Assembly (NCBI RefSeq): GCF_026017845.1 | Contig: NZ_CP100416.1 | Coordinates: 1,718,985 to 1,782,984, forward strand | Source: Amycolatopsis mediterranei | GTDB taxonomy: Bacteria > Actinomycetota > Actinomycetes > Mycobacteriales > Pseudonocardiaceae | Direction: 5' to 3' | Length of the DNA: 64,000 nucleotides | Part shown: positions 1 to 7,916 of the stretch, piece by piece | Position numbering within the stretch: the stretch's first letter is position 1 | Layout of the letters: the number at the start of each line of letters is the position of its first letter | Notes under the pieces: generated by a model | Seen by the model: the letters and a program-made list of their open reading frames with translations, nothing else | Told to the model about the DNA's origin: nothing | Databases searched by the model: none | Translations under genes and position numbers: made by a program

Positions 1-372
1 GCCGAATTCGACGAGGGCGTCGCCGGGGGCGTATTCGTGTTGGGTGAAGCGGTCGGCGAGTTCGGTGAGGACGTCTTCGTCGTCGTAGCCGCGTAGGGGG
101 GCGAGTTCGCCGAGTTCGGGGGGGATGACGCGGACGTGGGCGCCGGTGGTGGTGAAGGTGACGCGGCCGTCGCCGACGGCGTAGGAGAGGCGGCGGTTGA
201 CGCGGTAGGCGCCGGCGGCGACGTCGACCCAGGGGAGGAGTTTGAGCAGCCAGCGGGAGGAGATGCCCTGCATCTGGGGGACGGATTTGGTGGTGGTGGC
301 CAGTGTCCGGGCCGCCGCCCGTCCCAGGCTCGACGGTGCCTGCTCGGATTCCACCGGGTCGGTGACAGTCAC
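1..372 (-). CDS. Family 2B encapsulin shell protein, N-terminal part (runs off left edge)
   Basis: The 124 visible residues read [20 protein letters not shown], then [20 protein letters not shown], then [20 protein letters not shown] and a stretch ending [16 protein letters not shown]. This is the N-terminus I know from actinobacterial family 2B encapsulins: an HK97-fold nanocompartment shell protein with an inserted cyclic-nucleotide-binding (Crp-like) domain. In the family these shells package terpene cyclases or other cargo, usually encoded next door. The gene is transcribed leftward, so the cNMP domain, the rest of the shell and any cargo gene lie outside the window. The start chosen is GTG at 372. 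Another in-frame GTG lies 12 bases upstream at 384. Family assignment is from memory of the motif. Confidence 0.85.
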   Translation of the reverse strand, partial: MTVTDPVESEQAPSSLGRAAARTLATTTKSVPQMQGISSRWLLKLLPWVDVAAGAYRVNRRLSYAVGDGRVTFTTTGAHVRVIPPELGELAPLRGYDDEDVLTELADRFTQHEYAPGDALVEFG

Positions 373-384
373 AACGAGGACCAC

Positions 385-860
385 CCAATCATTCGCGTTC
401 GGCACGTGCGGCGTCCCGGCCGGCACGCCGGTCATGATCTTTTATTGCTGATATCCGCCTGGTTTTGCGGCTCCGCCGAATCAACATAGCAACGGCGTCC
501 CGTCGCACAATGACACGATCGGGGTCATCGGCGAAAATCACCTGTTCGACCTGGGTGGGTTTCGGGTGGCGTCCCGCGGAGGGGGCGGACCGGATGCGGT
601 GACTGCCTGTTCCTGAGCGTCACCCGGTCGGGAAGGTCCAGCTCTGCACCGGCCTGCCGTGATCGCCGTGCGGAACGGAGAAAGGGTCCCGGAGGCCCGG
701 TAACTGCGCCGAACCGGCGACGAGCGCGGATTTTTACGGCCACTCGGATGAATTCCGCCGTTGCTGTTGTCGGCCCGTAAATGGGTGACTAACTTGAGCG
801 GTCCCGGCCGTGGAATGCGCCGGGCAGTGCTTCCCGCGCTTCGCGGGCGAAAGGACCCGG
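385..860. other. Intergenic region between divergent genes
   Basis: No coding signal was accepted here. Short open frames on both strands have no family resemblance. The region holds the candidate leftward promoter and, just before the next gene, a small hairpin (CCCGCG-CTT-CGCGGG) beside the ribosome binding site at about 836-856. Confidence 0.5.
483..510 (-). promoter_or_regulatory. Candidate sigma-70-type promoter for the encapsulin gene
   Basis: Reading leftward, TTGTGC (510-505) and TATGTT (488-483) are separated by 16 bases in an unusually AT-rich patch. It would give a leader of roughly 100 bases before the GTG at 372. This is a pattern match only. Confidence 0.3.
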
Positions 861-1628
861 ATGAACATCTTCGTGGCCGGCAGTCTCTGGGTGGCCGGTG
901 CGGCCTGCGTCGGCGGCCTGATCGCCTACCTGGTCCGCCGGTTCGGCCGGGACGACGAAGGGCGGCCCGGCAACAACGACGCGGCCGGTCAGGTGTTCAC
1001 CATCGTCGGCGGGCTGCACGCGGTCCTGGTCGCCTTCGTCCTCATCTCGCTGTACGACTCGGTCAGCACCGTGAGCCAGACCGCGCAGAGCGAAGCCGAC
1101 AGCCTGGTCGCGGCCAGCTGGGCGGCCGACGCGCTGCCCGAGGCGACGAAGGACCGGGTGCACCAGCTCGCCGCGGCCTACGCGCGCACGGTCGAAGAGC
1201 AGGAGTGGCCGCGCCTGGCCGACGGCGGCGAGGTCCCCGCCACGGGTGCTTCGCAGCTCGACCAGATGCGCCAGGCGGTGGCCGAAGCCCCGGCCGACGA
1301 CGACTGGCTGCTGGACCGCAAGACCGAGGCGAGCAACCAGCTCTGGTCGGTCTACCAGGCCCGGCAGCAGCGGCTGGCCCACTCCGGCGCCGGCGGGGTC
1401 GGCGCGGTCGTCTGGTTCGCGCTGATCCTCGGCAGCCTGATCACGGCCATCCTGCTGCCCAACCTGTTCGGCGGCACGCGGCTGGCCGCGCACATCGTCA
1501 TCGTGTCCACCCTGGCCGGCACGATCACGTTGCTGCTGTTCGCGATCTACCAGCTGCAGAACCCGTTCAGCGGCGGCGTCAGCGTGCCCCCCGAGGCGTT
1601 CACCTCGGCGCTGGCCAGGCTGGTTTGA
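861..1628 (+). CDS. DUF4239-type (bestrophin-like) membrane protein
   Basis: A 255-residue protein with two N-terminal membrane segments (about residues 3-25 and 45-65), a polar region of about 110 residues rich in Ala, Glu and Gln, then two more membrane segments (about 185-205 and 212-232). This layout matches DUF4239, a small channel-like family of unknown function. The start is the ATG at 861, preceded by GGGCGAAAGGACC. A longer frame from 810 exists but its extra residues look non-coding. The stop TGA overlaps a TTG in the next frame, so the following surface protein may be translationally coupled. The membrane topology is seen; the function is unknown. Confidence 0.7.
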   Translation: MNIFVAGSLWVAGAACVGGLIAYLVRRFGRDDEGRPGNNDAAGQVFTIVGGLHAVLVAFVLISLYDSVSTVSQTAQSEADSLVAASWAADALPEATKDRVHQLAAAYARTVEEQEWPRLADGGEVPATGASQLDQMRQAVAEAPADDDWLLDRKTEASNQLWSVYQARQQRLAHSGAGGVGAVVWFALILGSLITAILLPNLFGGTRLAAHIVIVSTLAGTITLLLFAIYQLQNPFSGGVSVPPEAFTSALARLV

Positions 1629-2932
1629 CCGGCACGCGGATCCGCTGGGCGGCCGCGTTCGGCGTGGCCGCGGCGGTTTCGGCGCTGCTGGCGGCCTCGG
1701 GCTGGCTCGCGCCCCCGGCGTCCCACCTCACGGTGGCGCGGGAGCCGGCCGGCTGCACGATCCTGCAGGCGGAGAACGAACGCAGCGGCGCACCGACGAC
1801 GCTGCGGCTGCTCTCGCTGCCCGGCGGCGTCACGCGGCGGGTGAGCCAGGCCGGGTACTGGATCAACGCGATGGGCTACTCCGCGGCGCAGAACGTGGTC
1901 TACGGCGTCGCCGACGGCACCCGCGCCGGCCGGTACCACGGCGCGCACGCGGTGCGGATCGACGCCGCCGGCGTGGTCACCGACCTGGGCGTGATCGGCC
2001 GGGCCGGCGCGCCGAAACCGGTGTGGAGCCCGGTCACCGGGGCCACCGCGGGTGCGGTCGACGGCGCCCGCTGGTACGTCCGGCAGGGCAGCGATCTGTA
2101 CACAGTGGACATCGACCCGGCCGGCGCGGACTACCTGCGGGTGGTGCACCGGACGTCGCTGCGGCCGGTGTCGCTCGCCATCGGCGTCGACGACTTCGCC
2201 GTCGACCCGGCGGACGGGCTCCTGTACGGCGTCTCGGCGACTTCGCGCGGGGACAGCTCGGTGGTCACCCTCGACCCGGCGAGCGGGAAGGTCGCGGTGG
2301 TGCCCGGGCTCCGGTTCCCCGAAGGCGGCGCGTACGGGTCGGTGGTGCTCGCCCCCGGCGCGATCTACGCCACGGCCAACCAAGCCGGCCGGCGCAGCGC
2401 CACGTTCCGCTTACCGCGGGACGGCTCGGGCCCGGCGACGGAGGTCGCGACCGGGCCACCGCTGGTGAGCGGCGATGCGGCCGGCTGCCTCGCCGAGCCG
2501 CCGGCACGTCCGCCGACGACGTCACCTCCGCCGACGACGCCCCCGGGGCAGTCGTCACCACCCCCGACGACGCCTCCGGGGCAGTCGTCGGAGCCGCCGC
2601 CGCCCCGGACCGAGACGCCGTCACCTGAGCCGTCGCCGGAGCCGCCCCCGCCGCCGCCACCGGTGGAGCAGCCCGTCGTCCTGCCCCCGGCCCCGGTGCC
2701 GGCACCCACGCCTCCGGCGGTGGTGACGCCCCCGCCGTCCACCCCGGCCCCGTCACCTCCGCCGCCGGCCCCGCCGACGACGCACCACGCGCGTCCGGAG
2801 GAGAAGACCGAGCCGGTGGCCCAGGACACCGGACGACGGCGGACCCAGGAGAAACGCCGCTGGGGGCTGACGGCGCTGATCCTCGTGCTCGGCGGGGGTG
2901 CGGCGGCCGCCCACGGGCGCCGGCACCGGTGA
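1625..2932 (+). CDS. Membrane-anchored beta-propeller-like surface protein with Pro-rich stalk
   Basis: The coding signal continues in another frame straight after the upstream stop. The only plausible start is TTG at 1625, which overlaps that stop. About 435 residues: an N-terminal hydrophobic segment (AAAFGVAAAVSALLAASGWL), a domain of about 230 residues with repeated short strands and motifs such as VDDFAVDPADGLLYGVS and LYTVDIDP (YncE/DUF6923-like propeller), a Pro/Thr/Ser-rich linker of about 120 residues, and a C-terminal membrane helix (WGLTALILVLGG) followed by a basic tail. It is likely displayed outside the membrane. No LPXTG sortase motif was found. The start codon is uncertain. 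Confidence 0.6.
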   Translation: MTGTRIRWAAAFGVAAAVSALLAASGWLAPPASHLTVAREPAGCTILQAENERSGAPTTLRLLSLPGGVTRRVSQAGYWINAMGYSAAQNVVYGVADGTRAGRYHGAHAVRIDAAGVVTDLGVIGRAGAPKPVWSPVTGATAGAVDGARWYVRQGSDLYTVDIDPAGADYLRVVHRTSLRPVSLAIGVDDFAVDPADGLLYGVSATSRGDSSVVTLDPASGKVAVVPGLRFPEGGAYGSVVLAPGAIYATANQAGRRSATFRLPRDGSGPATEVATGPPLVSGDAAGCLAEPPARPPTTSPPPTTPPGQSSPPPTTPPGQSSEPPPPRTETPSPEPSPEPPPPPPPVEQPVVLPPAPVPAPTPPAVVTPPPSTPAPSPPPPAPPTTHHARPEEKTEPVAQDTGRRRTQEKRRWGLTALILVLGGGAAAAHGRRHR

Positions 2933-2938
2933 GCCCGG

Positions 2939-3955
2939 TCAGTACTTGAACTGGTCGACGTTGTCGGCGGTGATGAGCAGCGGGTCGCCCAGCAGGACGG
3001 TCTTCGCCGCGGCGTCGTACTTCACCGCCGGCAGCTCCAGGCTCACCTTGTTGACCGGGCCCAGTGGCTTGCCGTCGACGACCTGCTTCGCCGTCCACGC
3101 GGTCAGGTAGCCCAGCGACTCGACGTTCCACAGCACCGACTGCGAGCACGCGCCCTTGAGGAGGAACGGCTTGATCGCCTGCGGCGTCCCGACACCGACG
3201 GTGAACACCCGGCCGATCTTCTGTTCGTCGTCGACGGCCTTCGCGACGCCGGGCGCGGACGTCGTGCACTCGCCGATCAGCCCGGTCAGGCCGGGATGGC
3301 CGGCCATGAGCTGCTTGGCCAGCGCCGTCGCGGCTTCTACGTCTTCGCCCGCGTACACGGTGTCGACGAGCTCCGCCTTCGGGTAGTGCGCCGCCGCGTA
3401 CTCCTTCTGCACCGCGATCCACGAGTTGAGGTTCGCCGCGGCCGGTCCGCAGGAGACGATCGCGTACTGGCCGGTGCCGCCGGTCTTGGCCATCAGCGCG
3501 TCGACGAGCGCGGTGCCGATGCCCTGCGCGCTGGCCTGGTTGACGAACACCTCACGCTGCGTGCCCGGCGCGTCGGTGTCCGAGGTGAGCACGTGGATGC
3601 CCTTGGCCCGGGCCTCGGCGATCACGCCCGCGAGCGCGGCCGGGTCGTTCGGGGCCACGACGATGACGTCGACCTTCTTCGCGATCAGGTCGCGCATGAT
3701 CGTCACCTGCGCGGCCGGGTCGACGGTGGCCGGGCCGGTCGAGTGCCACGCCAGCCCCAGCTGTTTCGCCGCCTCGAGCCCGCCGTTGTCCATCGCCTCG
3801 AAGTACGGGATGCCGCGGACCTTGGGCACGAACTCGACCCGGGTCGGCGACGGCGCGGGCGCGCTGCCCAGCTGGTCCGAGCAGCCTCCGAGCGTGAGCG
3901 CCGCGACCAGCGGCACCGTCGCGACCAGCCGGAAGGTCTTCGTCGGCCCTCGCAT
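2939..3955 (-). CDS. Sugar-type ABC transporter substrate-binding lipoprotein (RhaS/LsrB-like)
   Basis: 338 residues. The start at ATG 3955 gives a lipoprotein signal with lipobox LTLGGC, preceded by GAGGAAC. The mature part has the periplasmic-binding-protein type 1 fold signature of the autoinducer-2/rhamnose group (KVRGIPYFEAMDNGGLEAAK, DVIVVAPNDPAALAGVIAEA, VLTSDTDAPG, FTVGVGTPQAIKPFLLKG). It should bind a sugar-like ligand outside the membrane and hand it to an ABC permease. No permease or ATPase gene is adjacent, so it is an orphan component here. A longer in-frame start at 4015 would put 20 residues in front of the signal and is less likely. Confidence 0.85.
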   Translation of the reverse strand: MRGPTKTFRLVATVPLVAALTLGGCSDQLGSAPAPSPTRVEFVPKVRGIPYFEAMDNGGLEAAKQLGLAWHSTGPATVDPAAQVTIMRDLIAKKVDVIVVAPNDPAALAGVIAEARAKGIHVLTSDTDAPGTQREVFVNQASAQGIGTALVDALMAKTGGTGQYAIVSCGPAAANLNSWIAVQKEYAAAHYPKAELVDTVYAGEDVEAATALAKQLMAGHPGLTGLIGECTTSAPGVAKAVDDEQKIGRVFTVGVGTPQAIKPFLLKGACSQSVLWNVESLGYLTAWTAKQVVDGKPLGPVNKVSLELPAVKYDAAAKTVLLGDPLLITADNVDQFKY

Positions 3956-4189
3956 CTCCACCCGTTCCTCAGGCAATTCGATCAGTTCGATGGGTCTGCC
4001 CATGGTGGAGACCAAGGGCGAACGTAGGGCCCCGGGTAACTGTGGTCAACGGGATGTGCGCAAAGGGTTACGAAAGTGAGCTCTGCTTCGAGGGCGTCCG
4101 GAGGTGGAAGCCCTGGCCGGCCGCTTTTGGTCACGTTCCGTAGCAGGCCGCAAGCCCCGGGTGGGGTGACCGGCGAAACGTGCGCGTGG

Positions 4190-4204
4190 TACCCCCCAGG
4201 GGTA
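4190..4204. promoter_or_regulatory. CsoR/RicR-type copper operator
   Basis: The palindrome TACCCCCCAGGGGTA fits TACCC-N5-GGGTA, the site of Cu(I)-sensing CsoR/RicR repressors in actinobacteria. It ends 11 bases before the ATG at 4216. TATCGT at 4203-4208 could be the -10, giving a leaderless or nearly leaderless transcript. The motif is seen; copper control is inferred. Confidence 0.65.
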
Positions 4205-4215
4205 TCGTTCCGGTC

Positions 4216-4671
4216 ATGAGTGAACAGCACGGGGCTTCGTGGGCGACAGCGATCCAAGCGACTCTGCACTGCCTGACCGGCTGTGCCATCGGTGAGGTGC
4301 TCGGCATGGTGCTGGGCACGGCGTTCGGCCTGCACAACGCGGCGACCGTGGTCCTGTCGATCGTGCTGGCCTTCGTCTTCGGGTACGGCCTGACCATGCG
4401 GGGCGTGCTGAAGTCGGGGCTCGGCGCGGCGGCGGCGTTCAAGGTTGCGCTGGCCGCGGACACCGTGTCGATCGCCGTGATGGAGCTGATCGACAACACC
4501 GTGGTCGTGGCGATCCCGGGCGCGATGAACGCCGGGCTGGCCGGCTTCCTGTTCTGGCTGTCGCTGGCGCTCTCGCTGGCGATCGCGTTCGTCGTCACGG
4601 TGCCGGTCAACAAGTGGATGATCGGGCGCGGCCTCGGCCACGCCAAGGTGCACGCGCACCACCAGCACTGA
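4216..4671 (+). CDS. DUF4396 membrane protein, probably copper-regulated
   Basis: 151 residues starting MSEQHGASWATAIQATLHCL with four predicted membrane segments (about 15-35, 42-60, 72-95, 110-135) and a His-rich C-terminus (HAKVHAHHQH). The segment TLHCLTGCAIGEVLGMVLG is characteristic of DUF4396, a small integral membrane family. The Cys, Met and His residues in and near the helices, together with the copper-type operator just upstream, suggest a role in copper handling. That role is inference. The gene is monocistronic; the next gene is convergent. There is no clear Shine-Dalgarno sequence, consistent with a leaderless mRNA. Confidence 0.7.
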   Translation: MSEQHGASWATAIQATLHCLTGCAIGEVLGMVLGTAFGLHNAATVVLSIVLAFVFGYGLTMRGVLKSGLGAAAAFKVALAADTVSIAVMELIDNTVVVAIPGAMNAGLAGFLFWLSLALSLAIAFVVTVPVNKWMIGRGLGHAKVHAHHQH

Positions 4672-4708
4672 CAGCGCGTCCGGGGAGGTGGCGGCCTCCC
4701 CGGAGGCA

Positions 4709-5956
4709 CTACACGCTCGAAAGGTCGATCGCGCGGTCCACCTTGCGCCGGTCGAGCACCCGCAGGATGCCTTCCAGCAGGTAGTAGTCGGCGTAGGGCA
4801 GCGACACCTCGACGCCGTCCTCGTTCGGCCGGTTGCGGGTGCAGCGCGCGACGCTCGCCTCGGCGCGGGTGGACTTCGTCGTCAGGCACGTCCGAGACAC
4901 CGCGGTGAGAATCCTCAGCGCGCTTTCGCGGTAGTGCGGGCGGTGCGTGAGTTCGGCGAGATCCAGCAGACCGCACGCCATGATCACGCCGGCGGAGGCG
5001 TCCTTGACGTCGTCGGGCGCCTGCGGGGCCAGGTAGTCCCACACGGGCACGTGATCGGGCGTCAGCTGGGACAGCGCGAAGTCCGCGAGCCGCCGGGCGG
5101 TGGTCAGGAACTCCGGGTCGCCGGTGCGCCGGTGGATGGTCGTGAACCCGTAGACGCCCCAGGCCTGCCCGCGCGACCAGCACGACGTGGGGCTGTAGCC
5201 CTGCACCGTGTTCGGCCCGATCGGCGCGCCGGTGACCGGGTCGAAGTCGAACACGTGCGGGGTCGACCCGTCGGGGCGAGGGAAGTGCTGCTGTGCCGTC
5301 TTCGCGTGCGCGGCGGCGATTTCGAGGTACTTCGGGTCCCCGGTCTGCGCACTGGCGAACGCGAGCAGGTCCAGGTTCATCATCGTGTCCATGATGACCC
5401 GGCCGGCGTTGTTCGGGTCGGACAGCGCACCCCAGGCGCGGATGAACCGGCCCGCGGGGTTGTAGCGCTTGATCAGCGACGACGCGGCCTGCACCGCGCC
5501 GGCCTTCCACTTCTCGTCGCCGGTGAGCCGCCAGGCGGTCACCCACGAGGGGGAGAAGAGGAAGCCGAGGTCGTGCGTGCCCGTGTCGTTCTGCCGCGGC
5601 GCGAGTTTCTCGGCGGAAGCCAGTGCGAGGGTTTTGAATTGCTCCTCGCCGCTGTGCAGCCAGGCCAGCCACAACTGGCCGGGCCAGAATCCGCCGACCC
5701 AGTCGCCGTTCTGCGAATAGGTCCATTTCTCGAACTTCGTGCCGACCGGAAACGCGGTGACGCCGGGGGCCACTGCGCGGAGCTTGGCCACCGCGTAATC
5801 GGCCGCTTGGCGGAGCGTCCGGGTGGCCGAGGCCAGGTCGGGGTGGTCGGGGGTGGCCGCGACGGTGCCTGCGGCGGCGGCCGTCGAGGTGCTGGCGCCC
5901 ACCGCCACCGCGGCACCGGCCGCGGTGGTCAGCAGGGTTCTCCGGGAAACGCTCAC
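4709..5956 (-). CDS. GH88 unsaturated glucuronyl hydrolase, Tat-exported
   Basis: 415 residues. It begins VSVSRRTLLTTAAGAAVAVG, a twin-arginine signal, from GTG 5956 with GGCGGG upstream. The (alpha/alpha)6 enzyme core has GH88 marks: WVGGFWPGQLWLA, MDTMMNLDLLAFAS with the conserved Asp, CWSRGQAWGVYGFTTIHRRT, and the C-terminal SLPYADYYLLEGILRVL. GH88 enzymes remove the 4,5-unsaturated uronic acid left by polysaccharide lyases by a hydration mechanism. It probably works with the secreted pectin and rhamnogalacturonan enzymes at 13.5-18.5 kb, although it is not in the same operon. Confidence 0.88.
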   Translation of the reverse strand: MSVSRRTLLTTAAGAAVAVGASTSTAAAAGTVAATPDHPDLASATRTLRQAADYAVAKLRAVAPGVTAFPVGTKFEKWTYSQNGDWVGGFWPGQLWLAWLHSGEEQFKTLALASAEKLAPRQNDTGTHDLGFLFSPSWVTAWRLTGDEKWKAGAVQAASSLIKRYNPAGRFIRAWGALSDPNNAGRVIMDTMMNLDLLAFASAQTGDPKYLEIAAAHAKTAQQHFPRPDGSTPHVFDFDPVTGAPIGPNTVQGYSPTSCWSRGQAWGVYGFTTIHRRTGDPEFLTTARRLADFALSQLTPDHVPVWDYLAPQAPDDVKDASAGVIMACGLLDLAELTHRPHYRESALRILTAVSRTCLTTKSTRAEASVARCTRNRPNEDGVEVSLPYADYYLLEGILRVLDRRKVDRAIDLSSV

Positions 5957-6094
5957 AGGTGCCCGCCATTCCGTGAATCCGTGGGGAGGAGAGTGCCCGG
6001 AATTTTTGCACGCCCGGCGGGCGGTTGTACACCCGGCGGAAGCCTGTTCACGCTTGTGAATTGTGTGCCGCTGAGTGGAATGGCGGGGAAATGG

Positions 6095-6173
6095 GCGAAG
6101 GCCCGGCGGGGGACACCGGGCCTTCGCGTTATCGCGGGGGTGAGGGCAGTCGACCCCCGCGATGATCGGGGGT
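6095..6173. terminator. Hairpin cluster / probable terminator downstream of the SH3-domain gene
   Basis: A perfect 12-bp stem (6095-6106 with 6116-6127) is followed by a second perfect 11-bp stem (6131-6141 with 6153-6163). The right arm of the second can alternatively pair with 6167-6173. They lie directly past the stop of the leftward gene that ends at 6174. Confidence 0.6.
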
Positions 6174-7397
6174 TCAGCAGTGCGGGGCGACGGGGTCGTC
6201 CGAACCGGTCTGGAGGTAGGTGTCCGAGACGTAGTTGTTCGGGCCGATCCGGTCCCAGATGTTGGTGGTGCCGAACTTGCCGGCGACCGTGTCACCCTCG
6301 ACGTAGCACTCGATGTTCACCTTGGCGTAGTTCGCCGCGAGGCCCTTGATGGCGGCCGAAGTGCTGGCGCTCGCCCGGACGTTCATCGGGTCGCCCGCCG
6401 TGCTGACCACGCCGGTCTTGTCGGAGCCGGTCCACAGGTAGGTGACGTTGACGTTGCCGTTGTCCGACATGCCGAGCCCGTCGTAGAAGACGCCGTCGGC
6501 GAGGTCGATGCCGGCCGGGTTGCCGACCTTGTAGCCGAGGTCGTCCTTACCGCCGTTGTAGCCGTTGTGGTAGGCGGCGTACGCCTCGGGCTGGCCCTGC
6601 GGGAGGTCCTTGTACTCGGCGCGCACCGAGGCCGGGTTCCAGTAGTCGTCCTTGGTGTTCCACGGGCCGACGTCCCACACCGGCGCGTACTCGCACCGGC
6701 TGCCGTCGGTCTTGCAGACGCGCACGGTGTAGGTGCCGCTGCCCTTGCCGGCCAGGGCGCGCCCGGACGGCAGCGCGACGAAGTGGTCGCGGCTGGTGAT
6801 GACGTGGCCGTTGGCGGTCGTCTGCCCGGTCAGGCCTTCCCGGGTGCCGAAGACCTTGTAGGTCAGCGCGGTCGCGGCGGCCAGCGCGTTGACCTGCGGG
6901 ACGCTGTCGGCGCTGAGCGCGACGCTCTTGACGGAGGGCCGCACGCCGTCGGCGGTGCTGTGCAGGCTGATCCGCACCTGCACCTCGCTCACGGCGCTCT
7001 TCAGCGCGGTGCCCGCGGGGGTCCACTCGGTCCAGTCGTTCACGCCGGTCCGGCCGCGGACGTCGACGTCGACCGAGGTGCCCTTGGGGGTGTCGGCGGT
7101 CAGTTCGGCGCTGACGCGGTTCGCCGCCGAGCCGAGCCTGTGCTCGGCCGTGGTCAGGCTGCCCTCGCTGCCGGCGAACACGCGTTCGGTTCTGTGCCAG
7201 GCGGCGTCGGTCAGCGTCAGCGTGCCACCGGCGCCGGTCACGTTGACGTCGTTGCTGTCCACAGTGGATAGATCGGCGGTCCAGTTGGTGTTGGACGGCG
7301 TCGTGGCGGCCTGCGCGGGGGCTCCGGCCAGCGCCGTCACCGCCCCGGCGGCCAGAACCGCCGCGGTTACGCGGCCGGCCTTCATGATCCGGATCAT
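6174..7397 (-). CDS. Secreted protein with C-terminal SH3-like domain
   Basis: 407 residues with a Sec signal peptide (MIRIMKAGRVTAAVLAAGAV, cleavage near AQA-ATTPS) and a good RBS (AGGAGA). Residues about 35-160 look like a beta-sandwich repeat domain (WTEWTPAGTAL, PSVKSVALSADS). The middle is unassigned. The last 75 or so residues (TAGDPMNVRASASTSAAIKG through SDTYLQTGSDDPVAPHC) form a bacterial SH3-like domain with conserved Cys. The same domain occurs in the protein at 10965-11621 on the far side of the AfsR-like regulator. Exact function is unknown; cell-wall or ligand binding is likely for SH3-like domains. Confidence 0.75.
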   Translation of the reverse strand: MIRIMKAGRVTAAVLAAGAVTALAGAPAQAATTPSNTNWTADLSTVDSNDVNVTGAGGTLTLTDAAWHRTERVFAGSEGSLTTAEHRLGSAANRVSAELTADTPKGTSVDVDVRGRTGVNDWTEWTPAGTALKSAVSEVQVRISLHSTADGVRPSVKSVALSADSVPQVNALAAATALTYKVFGTREGLTGQTTANGHVITSRDHFVALPSGRALAGKGSGTYTVRVCKTDGSRCEYAPVWDVGPWNTKDDYWNPASVRAEYKDLPQGQPEAYAAYHNGYNGGKDDLGYKVGNPAGIDLADGVFYDGLGMSDNGNVNVTYLWTGSDKTGVVSTAGDPMNVRASASTSAAIKGLAANYAKVNIECYVEGDTVAGKFGTTNIWDRIGPNNYVSDTYLQTGSDDPVAPHC

Positions 7398-7439
7398 CCC
7401 CGGTTCTCCTCTCGCACTTGTTCACTCGAACGTGGAGGA

Positions 7440-7471
7440 AGACTGACGGGGCGGCGTACATGATCTGTACA
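7440..7471 (-). promoter_or_regulatory. SARP-type promoter box (heptamer direct repeat, 11-bp period)
   Basis: On the minus strand TGTACAG-ATCA-TGTACGC (7471-7454) is followed after exactly 8 bases by CAGTCT (7445-7440) as -10. This matches the layout of OmpR/SARP-activated promoters (two heptamers 11 bp apart, 8 bp before the -10). It is closely similar to the element at 10927-10958. Leader length to the ATG at 7397 would be about 36 bases. Confidence 0.6.
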
Positions 7472-7525
7472 AGCGGATTGTGCGCCGGGGGGAAGGTATG
7501 TGCGGGCGGTGGTGCGAGTCGTGGT

Positions 7526-7615
7526 CTGCCGGATTCTCGGCTGCCGGATTCTGCGCTGCCGGATTCTGCGCTGCCGGATTCTCGCCTGCCGGATTCTGCG
7601 CTGCCGGATTCTTCC
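7526..7615. repeat. Six tandem copies of a 15-bp unit
   Basis: Six uninterrupted 15-base units of the form CTGCCGGATTCT followed by GCG, CGG, CGC or TCC. There are no spacers. They lie upstream of the SH3-domain gene and outside any accepted coding region. The 15-base period equals five codons, so several frames stay open through it. Confidence 0.9.
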
Positions 7616-7642
7616 CGCCGGCCCGAACGCCGGATTGTTCAA

Positions 7643-7698
7643 CGGCCGACAGGCCGTGTCAAGGCGGGAAAGCGTGCCTTGACACGGCCTGTCGGCCG
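7643..7698. terminator. Perfect 23-bp inverted repeat with 10-base loop
   Basis: Arms 7643-7665 and 7676-7698 are perfectly complementary, with loop GGGAAAGCGT. Given its strength it would stop or block transcription coming from the regulator gene (7917-10853, minus strand). It could also be a palindromic repeat element. Confidence 0.6.
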
Positions 7699-7769
7699 CT
7701 GAGGCGGCTGCGTATCGGTTCGGCAGGGGGGTGTGGCCGGGGCGGTCCTGTCGGCGGCGGTCGAGCGGA

Positions 7770-7915
7770 GTTGCCGCGGTGGAGCCGAGTCGGCCGTGGC
7801 GGAGCCGAGCTGCCGCGGTGGAGCCGAGTCGGTTGTGGAGCCGAGTCGGCCGCGGTGGGGCCGAGCTGCCGTGGCGGAGCCGAGCTGCCGTGGTGGGCCG
7901 AGCTGCCGCGGTGAC
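7770..7915. repeat. Imperfect tandem repeats of about 19 bp
   Basis: About eight degenerate units of 17-20 bases resembling GCTGCCGCGGTGGAGCCGA run right up to the stop codon of the regulator gene. They are low-complexity and non-coding as far as I can judge. Confidence 0.75.
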
Positions 7916-7916
7916 C

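Noticed and set aside
525..743. A 72-codon minus-strand frame upstream of the encapsulin gene
   Set aside because: Arg/Pro-rich with no RBS or recognisable family. It lies in the divergent promoter region and is probably non-coding.
7526..7915. CRISPR-like repeats and a pentapeptide-repeat-like protein (AGFCAAGFCAAGF or LPDSALPDSA)
   Set aside because: The repeats are contiguous without spacers. The open frames exist only because the unit is 15 bases, and they have no RBS or continuing similarity.
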